From: Flavobacterium ginsenosidimutans
Lineage (GTDB): Bacteria; Bacteroidota; Bacteroidia; Flavobacteriales; Flavobacteriaceae
Reading direction: 5' to 3'
NCBI RefSeq assembly: GCF_003254625.1
Contig: NZ_QJRJ01000082.1
Location: forward strand, 186,001-250,000
Length of the DNA: 64,000 nt
Positions 41,559-49,237 of the stretch are shown piece by piece (position 1 is the stretch's first letter; every line of letters starts with the position of its first letter). The notes below the pieces were generated by a model that worked only from the letters and a program-made list of their open reading frames with translations, was not told where the DNA came from and did not search any database. Position numbers and translations under genes: made by a program.

Positions 41559-41721
41559 AGAAGAGATCTGATTTTATTATAAAGCCAATTCCTGTTCCGA
41601 CTAACAAACCTCTGGAAAAATCAGAAATTTTAAAAAAATTCGGAAGAATAACAGATGCTGCGATAATGAAAATTCCAATCGAGAGTAAAAATAACGTTTT
41701 TTTATTGGTTATCTTTTCCAT
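41548..41721 (-). CDS. Small membrane protein (57 residues)
   Basis: ATG at 41721 to TAG at 41548-41550. The translation is MEKITNKKTLFLLSIGIFII, then AASVILPNFFKISDFSRGLL and VGTGIGFIIKSDLFSIF. A Lys-rich start is followed by two hydrophobic stretches (about 10-27 and 37-49) separated by a short polar turn, like a two-pass mini-protein. Its 3' end overlaps the end of the synthase gene by 11 bp antisense. It has sensible amino-acid composition, unlike the surrounding shadow frames. Function unknown. Confidence 0.55.
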   Translation of the reverse strand: MEKITNKKTLFLLSIGIFIIAASVILPNFFKISDFSRGLLVGTGIGFIIKSDLFSIF

Positions 41722-41783
41722 TTTGTAACAGTTTTAGGTTGATAGTTTTGAGTATACTTTTATTAAAGATATTAAAATAAAAT

Positions 41784-41820
41784 AAAAAAAGCTAAATCAA
41801 TTTTTGATTTAGCTTTTTTT
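41784..41820. terminator. Bidirectional terminator between the 57-residue gene region and ilvD
   Basis: Stem AAAAAAAGCTAAATCAA / TTGATTTAGCTTTTTTT with a short T-rich loop. It lies 24 bp past the ilvD stop on the minus strand. Confidence 0.88.
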
Positions 41821-41844
41821 TGTAAGTGTTTGAAAAAGTATGTT

Positions 41845-43536
41845 TTAATCTAGATCTGTTTTTAGAACAGCGCCCGTACTTGCATTTGTAACCAACGCTC
41901 TATATTGAGAAAGCCATCTTGAATTTAAAGGTTTTTTTAAAGGTTTGAAAGCGGCTTTTCTTGCCGCAATTTCTTCATCACTCAAATTAACTGATAAAAT
42001 ATATTGATCAACATCAATGTGAATTTCGTCGCCATCTTTAACCAAACCAATCATTCCGCCTTCAGCAGCTTCGGGAGAAACGTGACCAATTGAAGCGCCT
42101 CTAGTTGCACCGCTGAATCTTCCGTCGGTAATTAAAGCTACAGAACTTCCAAGTCCCATTCCCATAATTAAACTGGTTGGAGAAAGCATTTCTTGCATTC
42201 CAGGCCCGCCTTTTGGTCCTTCGTAACGAATAACTACGACATTTCCAGCTTTTACTTTTCCCATCATAATTCCCGCAATTGCTTCGGCTTGGCCATCAAA
42301 ACAAACTGCGCTACCCGTAAATACACGATCTCCAGTTAAACCAGCTGTTTTAATTACAGCGCCTTGTTCTGCAAGATTTCCGTATAAAATAGCCAATCCG
42401 CCAACTTTACTATACGGATTATCAATGGTATGAATAATTGTTGTGTCTTTAATTTCAGCATTGGCGATTTTCTCCAATAAAGTTTCACCGCTAATGGTAA
42501 GATTATCAATTAAAACCCCAGAACCTCTTTTGTTTATTTCTTTCATAACCGCATTTACGCCGCCAGCTCTGTTAATGTCTTCCATGTGAACGGTACTCAA
42601 ACTCGGCGAAATCTTAGCAATATGCGCAACATTTCCAGAAATGGTATTAATATCCTGAAGTTTAAAATCGACATTAGCTTCATTTGCGATTGCGAGCATA
42701 TGAAGAACAGTATTGGTACTTCCGCCCATTGCCATATCTACAGCAAAAGCATTACGAACAGCATTTTCATTCAAAATATTTTTCAATTTGAATTTCTCAA
42801 TAGCTTGCTGATCTTTCGCAATATCACAAATTCGTCTCGCAGCTTCACGATACAACTGTTCGCGTTCAGGAGTTTGCGCTAGAATTGTTCCGTTTCCAGA
42901 AAGAGCAATTCCCATCGCTTCCATTAAAGTATTCATAGAATTAGCCGTAAACATTCCAGAACAGCTTCCACCGCTTGGACAGGCGTTACACTCGATATCA
43001 TATAATTCTTCGTCGGTTATTTTTCCAGCTTCGTGTTTTCCAACTGCTTCAAATGCAGAAGCTAAGTCAATTGCAGTTCCGTTTTTGGTGTAACCTTTAG
43101 ACATTGGTCCACCGCTTACAAAAATGGTTGGAACATCCACTCTCAAAGCTCCCATAATCATTCCTGGAACAATTTTGTCACAGTTTGGAATTGCAATCAT
43201 GGCGTCCAATTTATGAGCATTCATGACACTTTCTATGGAGTTTGCGATAATTTCACGGCTTGGAAGCGAATATAACATTCCGTCATGTCCCATTGCTATT
43301 CCATCATCGATTCCGATTGTATTGAATTCAAACGGAACACAGCCATTAGCACGAATTTCTTCTTTGATAATTTCAGAAACTTTATTTAAGAAAAAGTGTC
43401 CCGGAATAATTTCAATAAATGAATTCGCAACTCCAATAAATGGTTTTCCGAAATCTTCGTTTTTTAAGCCCGTAGCTCGCAATAAGGATCTGTGAGGAGT
43501 TCGCTGAACACCTTTTTTTACTTCATCACTTCTCAT
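41845..43536 (-). CDS. ilvD: Dihydroxy-acid dehydratase
   Basis: A 563-residue IlvD/Edd-family dehydratase. The start MRSDEVKKGVQRTPHRSLLRATG matches biosynthetic dihydroxy-acid dehydratases. The iron-sulfur Cys residues are in PNCDKIVPGM and CNACPSGGSCSGMFTAN; other motifs are AMGHDGMLYSLPSRE, VDMAMGGSTNTVLHML and TDGRFSGATRGASIGH. The enzyme converts 2,3-dihydroxy-isovalerate and 2,3-dihydroxy-3-methylvalerate to the 2-keto acids for valine and isoleucine. No ilvB, ilvN or ilvC gene is in the window, so it is separate from the rest of the pathway; sugar-acid dehydratase activity is less likely from the N-terminus. It lies 47 bp downstream of a Crp/Fnr-like gene on the same strand. Confidence 0.92.
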   Translation of the reverse strand: MRSDEVKKGVQRTPHRSLLRATGLKNEDFGKPFIGVANSFIEIIPGHFFLNKVSEIIKEEIRANGCVPFEFNTIGIDDGIAMGHDGMLYSLPSREIIANSIESVMNAHKLDAMIAIPNCDKIVPGMIMGALRVDVPTIFVSGGPMSKGYTKNGTAIDLASAFEAVGKHEAGKITDEELYDIECNACPSGGSCSGMFTANSMNTLMEAMGIALSGNGTILAQTPEREQLYREAARRICDIAKDQQAIEKFKLKNILNENAVRNAFAVDMAMGGSTNTVLHMLAIANEANVDFKLQDINTISGNVAHIAKISPSLSTVHMEDINRAGGVNAVMKEINKRGSGVLIDNLTISGETLLEKIANAEIKDTTIIHTIDNPYSKVGGLAILYGNLAEQGAVIKTAGLTGDRVFTGSAVCFDGQAEAIAGIMMGKVKAGNVVVIRYEGPKGGPGMQEMLSPTSLIMGMGLGSSVALITDGRFSGATRGASIGHVSPEAAEGGMIGLVKDGDEIHIDVDQYILSVNLSDEEIAARKAAFKPLKKPLNSRWLSQYRALVTNASTGAVLKTDLD

Positions 43537-43583
43537 GATAGAAAATGTTTTTTAATGTTGTTTTTTTGTTTTTTGACAGAAAG

Positions 43584-44153
43584 TTAGATCTGTGATTTTA
43601 TTCTGCTTAATGTTTCTGGCGAAATATTAAGGTATGATGCAAGATTGGCATTGGACAATCTCTGAATAAGTTCTGGGTTGTTTTTAAGAAGATTGCGATA
43701 TCTTTCTGCAGCATTTTGGGTCAATAAACTGCTGAGTTTTGAGGTAATGACAGTTAAACCATATTCGAGAATGTAGATATACATTTTATCCCATTGCGGA
43801 ATTGTGTTGCGAAGACGAAAAAAATCTTCGTAAGAAATTGCAAAAAGATCTGAGTTTTCTACGGCTTCGATATATTCCGAGCTTGGTTCTCTAGAAATAA
43901 AACTAACGATTGAAGTTAAAAATGTGCCTTCAAAAGCCATAAAACGAGTGGTAATATTGTGATCTTCGGTACTGTAATACAAGCGCAGACAGCCTTTTTT
44001 TATAAAATAGATTTTATCAGCCACCGTTCCGCTTTGCAGCAATTGCTCATTTTTCTTTACTTGTATTAATTTAAAGCAAGAGAGAATGGTGTTAAGTTCA
44101 TCATTTTCCAGTTGTAATCTGCTCTCAATTAAAGCCTCAAGTTCACTCATCAT
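43584..44153 (-). CDS. Crp/Fnr-family transcriptional regulator (cyclic-nucleotide-binding fold)
   Basis: A 189-residue protein. The N-terminal beta-roll (about 20-120; VKKNEQLLQSGTVADKIYFIKKGCLRLYY) is followed by a long dimer helix (YIYILEYGLTVITSKLSSLL) and a short winged helix ending LASYLNISPETLSRIKSQI. No Cys cluster for oxygen sensing is present, so it is Crp-like rather than Fnr. In Bacteroidota this subgroup usually lacks a defined ligand. It precedes ilvD by 47 bp and may be co-transcribed with it. An FNR-type dyad lies upstream at 44205-44218. Confidence 0.88.
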   Translation of the reverse strand: MMSELEALIESRLQLENDELNTILSCFKLIQVKKNEQLLQSGTVADKIYFIKKGCLRLYYSTEDHNITTRFMAFEGTFLTSIVSFISREPSSEYIEAVENSDLFAISYEDFFRLRNTIPQWDKMYIYILEYGLTVITSKLSSLLTQNAAERYRNLLKNNPELIQRLSNANLASYLNISPETLSRIKSQI

Positions 44154-44174
44154 TTCTCAAAAATTAATCATTAT

Positions 44175-44218
44175 CAAAAGTAAAGTTAATCGAGGAAAAA
44201 AACATTGACGAATGTCAA
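44175..44218 (-). promoter_or_regulatory. Candidate promoter with FNR/CRP-type box upstream of the Crp/Fnr-like gene
   Basis: TTGAC-N4-GTCAA (44205-44218) is a perfect inverted repeat with the 5-4-5 spacing typical of FNR/CRP sites. On the minus strand a -7 box TACTTTTG (44182-44175) follows, placing the dyad centre about 43-44 bp before the expected transcription start, near the class II activator position. No -33 TTG is seen, which suits an activator-dependent promoter. Confidence 0.5.
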
Positions 44219-44234
44219 AATCGGTTTAAGAATG

Positions 44235-44382
44235 AATATAAATAACTTTACGCCTTAGCGACTCTGCGAGATTCTATTTTAAGTATTTTTTCCATACTTT
44301 GAAAAATTGCTCGCAAAGACGCTTAGACGCAAAGTTTTTTTTAAGTTTTAATCTGCTCAAATCTGCAGAATCTGCGTGAAAT
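44235..44382. repeat. Short dispersed repeats: CTTTGCG/CGCAAAG inverted pair and half of the CACGCAGATT family
   Basis: 44250-44336 carries an inverted pair around GCCTTAGCGACTCTGCGAG and CTCGCAAAGACGCTTAGACG, related to the 1858-1912 material. 44341-44382 holds a half copy (AATCTGCGTGAAAT) of the family found at 55549, 59320 and 61690. No gene. Confidence 0.6.
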
Positions 44383-44399
44383 AAAAAAACTCAAACTAA

Positions 44400-46823
44400 T
44401 TACTCGTATTTTAAATATTTTAAAACATCAACTTTTGTTGCCTGATACGCTTTTGCTAAAACTATGCATAGCGTTAGAAACAATAAAAACAGAAATGAAA
44501 ACAGAAAAGGCAGTATCGGAATTTCGATTCTAAAGGCAAAATTATTGAGCCATTTCTGCAATAAAACATAGGCAGGAAATACGGAAATAAGAAAACCTAT
44601 TGCACAATAAACGACATATTGTTTAGAAAGTTCTTTCAATAAAATATTGGTTTCTGCGCCCAAAGTTTTTCGAATCGCAATTTCTTTCATTCTTCTTTGA
44701 ATGGAATAAGATGCCAAAGCAAACAAACCAAACAGAGCGATAAGAATTACTACAATGTTTAGTAGCGAAAACAAGTTGTTTTGTTTTACATACGATTCAT
44801 AAGTTCTGGCGTATTGTTTATCGACAAAATCATAATGAAAAGGATTTTCGGAATCAACTTTTGCTTTCCAAAAGGTTTCTATGCCAGCAATTGTGCTTTG
44901 TATGTTTTCAGGCTTTAGTTTTATGTAAATAACATTCATATCGCCAGCCATATCCAAAGATTTTATATGATAGAAAGTCATTGGCACAATGCTGGATTCT
45001 GGACTTAGTAAATTAAAATCTTTTACGACCCCAATAATTTTCATGGGCTGATTTCCAATTCTAATTTCGCGGTTAATCGGATTTTTAATATTCATCAGTT
45101 TTAATGCTGTTTCATTTATTAAAACAGAATTTACAGTATCCGAAGCTAGTTTTGTATCAAAGTCGCGTCCTTGCTCAATTTTAATGTTCATGAGATCCAG
45201 CATTCCATAATCTACTCCAATTGCTTTTTGTTTAAAGAGTTCATCTTTGTACCAGATTGGCCACAAAGAATCGTCATTTCCGTCAAAGGCAATCAATCCT
45301 GTCGAAACTTTAGAAATCCCGTTTAGCTTTGATAATTCTTTCTTTATCGTATTATATCGATCATAGATTTTCTGAGTGCTTTGTTCTCCTTCATAATAAG
45401 AAGATGGAAAATTTAACGAAACGGCAATTACCTGATCTCCTTTAAAACCTAAATCTTTATTGCTTAAATATTTTATTTGTTCATAAACGATATTGGAACC
45501 AATGATAAAAAACGCAGCAATCGAAAACTGAAAAATTAGCATTCCGTTACGCAGCCAAATGCCATTTTTGCTTCTTTCAAAATTACCTTTTAATACTTTT
45601 ACAGTTTCAAAATTAGAAACATAAAGTGCAGGAAATAAGCCCGCTGCCAAAATTGTGACAATAAAAATAAGAATAAGCTGCAAGTAGAATTCTGCATTTG
45701 CTATTGTTAGATTTTTGCCAAGAAAATTGTTGTAATAAGGAAGCGTTAATTCTACAATTACCAAGGCTAATAAAATTGAAAAACAAGTAATTAAAGCCGT
45801 TTCAAAAATAAACTGCATCACAATTTTGCTTTTTGAGGCTCCAAGAATTTTTCGTATTCCGACTTCTTTGGCTCGCTTAATGGCGTTTGCTGTTGCCATA
45901 TTGATATAATTGACAATAGATAAAATGAGGATTAAAATAGACAATCCTGTCATTATTAATAAAAACTGATAGTTGCCTCTTCCTTCTGGGTAACCGTTTA
46001 AAATAGAATGCAGTCTGGATTTTGAAAGCGGTTCCATAAAGATTTTAAAATGGCCAATCTTTTTTTCCATTTCGGCAGGAGACATTCCGGCTTCTTTGGA
46101 ACTTTTTATAATGATTTCGTCATAATATACTTTTTCGAGCATTCTCTTGGTAGCATCAATTTTAGAAGGATCTTTTACTTTTAAAAGTATCTTTAAAACA
46201 AATAAACCTTGGTTTTTGCTCAAATCGACTAAATCTTTCATCTTGTTAACGATAACGGTCGGAGCGATAGAAGAATTTCCTGGAATGCTGTAAACCGCTT
46301 GAACGGTGAAGGTTTGAGACAGAAAATTTATCTGTTTTCCAATGGGATTTTCTGAGCCAAATACTCTTTTTGCAATATCTTGTGAAATTGCTGCACCCGA
46401 ACCATCTTTTAGAGCCGAAAAGCTATTGCCTTGAATTATTTTAAACGGAAAAAGAGAAAAGAAGCCATTTTCGACATTGATAATTTTATCTGTAAATTCT
46501 TTTTTCCCTTTATAGATTATTTTGTCTTTCTGATACCAATCGTCTGCATAAACGATAGTTTCGACATTAGAATCATTTTCTAAATAGGCTTTTAATCGAA
46601 CCGAGTTTTCGGCAACAGCCGGCATATCGCCCAGTTGAACCAAAACTTGATAGACATTATCTTTTTCGGGATTCCAGGCATTGTAACTATGTTCGTCGTT
46701 CCAATACAAAAGCGCGAAAATTAGACCCGAAATTCCAATTGATAATCCGAGAATATTGAGAGCAGTAAAAAGTTTACTGTTCTTTATTTGATATATAAAT
46801 ATATTGATCCAGTTTCTTAGCAT
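44400..46823 (-). CDS. MacB/FtsX-type ABC transporter permease, paralogue 3
   Basis: An 807-residue membrane protein: N-terminal TM (about 20-40), a long periplasmic MacB-PCD-like domain (about 45-280), three TMs (about 285-405), a second N-terminal-like TM and periplasmic half (about 425-670), and three C-terminal TMs ending in KVDVLKYLKYE. FtsX motifs IKRAKEVGIRKILGASKSKIVMQF and MKEIAIRKTLGAE appear in both halves, so it is a full duplicated eight-TM permease. Family members move lipoproteins or peptides, or drive envelope mechanics, instead of classical import. It starts 1 bp after the preceding permease, so the operon is tightly coupled. Confidence 0.92.
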   Translation of the reverse strand: MLRNWINIFIYQIKNSKLFTALNILGLSIGISGLIFALLYWNDEHSYNAWNPEKDNVYQVLVQLGDMPAVAENSVRLKAYLENDSNVETIVYADDWYQKDKIIYKGKKEFTDKIINVENGFFSLFPFKIIQGNSFSALKDGSGAAISQDIAKRVFGSENPIGKQINFLSQTFTVQAVYSIPGNSSIAPTVIVNKMKDLVDLSKNQGLFVLKILLKVKDPSKIDATKRMLEKVYYDEIIIKSSKEAGMSPAEMEKKIGHFKIFMEPLSKSRLHSILNGYPEGRGNYQFLLIMTGLSILILILSIVNYINMATANAIKRAKEVGIRKILGASKSKIVMQFIFETALITCFSILLALVIVELTLPYYNNFLGKNLTIANAEFYLQLILIFIVTILAAGLFPALYVSNFETVKVLKGNFERSKNGIWLRNGMLIFQFSIAAFFIIGSNIVYEQIKYLSNKDLGFKGDQVIAVSLNFPSSYYEGEQSTQKIYDRYNTIKKELSKLNGISKVSTGLIAFDGNDDSLWPIWYKDELFKQKAIGVDYGMLDLMNIKIEQGRDFDTKLASDTVNSVLINETALKLMNIKNPINREIRIGNQPMKIIGVVKDFNLLSPESSIVPMTFYHIKSLDMAGDMNVIYIKLKPENIQSTIAGIETFWKAKVDSENPFHYDFVDKQYARTYESYVKQNNLFSLLNIVVILIALFGLFALASYSIQRRMKEIAIRKTLGAETNILLKELSKQYVVYCAIGFLISVFPAYVLLQKWLNNFAFRIEIPILPFLFSFLFLLFLTLCIVLAKAYQATKVDVLKYLKYE

Positions 46824-46824
46824 C

Positions 46825-49236
46825 TTATTCGTATTTTAAATAGCGTAAAACATCCACTTTTGTTGCTTGATAGGCTTTTGCGAGAACAATCGTCAAGGTT
46901 AAGAATAATAACGATATAAAGGCTAGGACAAAGGGTAGTAGGGGAATATCAATTCGGAAAGCGAAGTTTTCGAGCCATTTTCCCAATAAGAAATAGGCAG
47001 GAGCAATTCCGATCAGAAAACCAATTATACAGAAAACTATATATTGTTTGGATAATTCTTTTAATAATACATCAGTATCTGCACCAAGAGTTTTTCTAAT
47101 TGCAATTTCGCGAAGTCTTCTTTCCATCGAAAAAGAGGCTAAAGAAAACAATCCAAATACAGCAATTAGGATTACAATTATATTCAGTAAAGCAAATAAA
47201 TCTCTCTGATTTTCATATCTTTTGTACGTTTTTGCATAGTTTTTGTCAACAAAATTATATTCAAACGGATATTCTGAATCTACTTTTTGCACCCAGAATT
47301 TATTAATTGCTGCAATAGTTTCCTGCATATCATCAGGCGAAATTTTGATAAAGATATGGCGGATATCATCTTTAACTCCGTTGATTTTTGTAACGTAAAA
47401 AAACATCATTGGAGAAATTTGGCTTTCCATTCCAAAGTAATTAAAATCGTTTACAATCCCAACCACTTTTACCTTTTGATCTCTCCATGAAAGTGTTTTA
47501 TTCAAAACATCTTTTTCCGGAATTAATTTCGCAGCATTTTCATTCAACAAAACAGATGAAATAGTATCAGAAGAGAATCTGGTGTCTAATTTTCTTCCTT
47601 TTAAAAGTTTGACATCTAGTATGTCGAGCATTTCAAAATCCATTCCCATTTCTTGTATCATGAAAGGAGTATTGTCTTTGTAACTCGCCGTTGACCAAGA
47701 GTTTTCTAAAGATCCCATTGAAAATAATGCAGTAGAAACTGCTTCAACACCTTTTATTTTGCTTGCTTCCTGCTTAATTAATTTATAACGCTCATACTGA
47801 CTTTTATCTGTTTTAGGTTTAAAAGCAATGTCTAAAACCTGAGCCCCTTTAAAACCTAAATCTTTCTCAGCCATAAAGTTGACTTGTTTATACACAATAA
47901 AAGATCCGATTATAAAAAATGCTGCAACAGCAAATTGTAAAACCAGCATTCCGTTTCTAAGCCAGATTCCTCTTTTACTTCTAGAAAAATTACCCTTTAA
48001 AACTTTTAGAGCTTCAAAATTAGAAACATAGACAGCAGGTAAAACTCCAGAAAAAATAATAACCAATAAAGTGATTAAAATAAGCTGTATATAGAATTGA
48101 GAACCAATTAAAACCAAATCTTTATCAAGAAATGAATTGTAAACAGGCAGTGAAATTTCAACAATCACCAAAGCCAATAAAACAGAGAAAATGGTGGTTA
48201 TGGCAGTTTCAAAAATGAATTGGGCAACAATTTGTCCTTTTGTAGCGCCGGTAATTTTTCTAACACCAATTTCTTTTGCTCTTTTAATAGCGTTTGCAGT
48301 TGCCAGATTAACGTAATTTACAATAGAAAGTAATAGAATTAAAATTGATAATCCCATTAAAACTAAAATGTATTGCAGCTTTCCGCCTTCTTCTGGAAAA
48401 GGAAAATTTCCTTTATACAATCGCGCTTCGGGCAACGGTAATAAACTTGATTTTACGGGATCGCCATATTTTTTTACAAACTCAGCAACGGTCAAACCTT
48501 CTTGTTTTGCATACACTTTTGTGCAATTATCAAAGAAAATCTGATCGAGTGTTTTTACAACTCTCGGAACTGCTTTTGGTTTTTTAATTTTAAGAATAAG
48601 CCCATAATGATAAGTCCATTGATCTTTTGTTCTTTTTAAATCATCTTCAATTATAGTGGTAACGGCTTCAGGCATTACTGAAGATTTCTGTGATAGTTTA
48701 TAGACGCCTCTCACGGTAAAAATCTGTCCTTCGTATTTTACCAGTTTTTCTAACGGATTTTCGTTCCCGAACAAACGTTCTGCCGTTTCCTCAGATAAAG
48801 CAATGCTGTTTCTGTCTTGAAGTGCTGTTTTTGCATTTCCATAAACAAACGGAAAAGGAAAAAAAGAGAAAAAATTACTTTGAGCAGTAAATATTTTGTT
48901 GATCATTTCTTTTTTACCATTGTACGAAATAATATCTCTTGCATAATCAGCATAGAAATAGCAATAACTTTCTAAATCTGAAGAAACAGACTTTAGCATA
49001 GGCCCATTTGTAGCAGGGTTTGACGTCCAGATGTTATTATTGCCAATATTATTTAAAACAGAATATATTTTGCCTTTTTCAGGATTCCATTGATCATATG
49101 AATGTTCATCATTCCAAAAAAGAATGGCAAAGATTAAAGTTGCTATTCCTATGGATAATCCTAAAATATTCAGAATCGAAAACAGTTTGTTGCTTTTGAT
49201 GTGGTATATAAATATGTTGATATAATTTTTCAGCAT
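46825..49236 (-). CDS. MacB/FtsX-type ABC transporter permease, paralogue 2
   Basis: An 803-residue permease with the same duplicated MacB-PCD/FtsX layout as its two neighbours. Repeated motifs: IKRAKEIGVRKITGATKGQIVAQF in the first half and LREIAIRKTLGADTDVLLKELS in the second, ending in VDVLRYLKYE. The periplasmic parts diverge from the other paralogues far more than the membrane parts do, so the three may recognise different partners. It starts 1 bp after paralogue 1 and is 1 bp from paralogue 3. It depends on the ATPase at the head of the operon, as no ATPase domain is present. Confidence 0.92.
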   Translation of the reverse strand: MLKNYINIFIYHIKSNKLFSILNILGLSIGIATLIFAILFWNDEHSYDQWNPEKGKIYSVLNNIGNNNIWTSNPATNGPMLKSVSSDLESYCYFYADYARDIISYNGKKEMINKIFTAQSNFFSFFPFPFVYGNAKTALQDRNSIALSEETAERLFGNENPLEKLVKYEGQIFTVRGVYKLSQKSSVMPEAVTTIIEDDLKRTKDQWTYHYGLILKIKKPKAVPRVVKTLDQIFFDNCTKVYAKQEGLTVAEFVKKYGDPVKSSLLPLPEARLYKGNFPFPEEGGKLQYILVLMGLSILILLLSIVNYVNLATANAIKRAKEIGVRKITGATKGQIVAQFIFETAITTIFSVLLALVIVEISLPVYNSFLDKDLVLIGSQFYIQLILITLLVIIFSGVLPAVYVSNFEALKVLKGNFSRSKRGIWLRNGMLVLQFAVAAFFIIGSFIVYKQVNFMAEKDLGFKGAQVLDIAFKPKTDKSQYERYKLIKQEASKIKGVEAVSTALFSMGSLENSWSTASYKDNTPFMIQEMGMDFEMLDILDVKLLKGRKLDTRFSSDTISSVLLNENAAKLIPEKDVLNKTLSWRDQKVKVVGIVNDFNYFGMESQISPMMFFYVTKINGVKDDIRHIFIKISPDDMQETIAAINKFWVQKVDSEYPFEYNFVDKNYAKTYKRYENQRDLFALLNIIVILIAVFGLFSLASFSMERRLREIAIRKTLGADTDVLLKELSKQYIVFCIIGFLIGIAPAYFLLGKWLENFAFRIDIPLLPFVLAFISLLFLTLTIVLAKAYQATKVDVLRYLKYE

Positions 49237-49237
49237 G

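Noticed and set aside
41845..43536. Sugar-acid (arabonate/xylonate) dehydratase instead of IlvD
   Set aside because: The N-terminus, HDGMLYSLPSRE and Cys motifs fit biosynthetic dihydroxy-acid dehydratases better.
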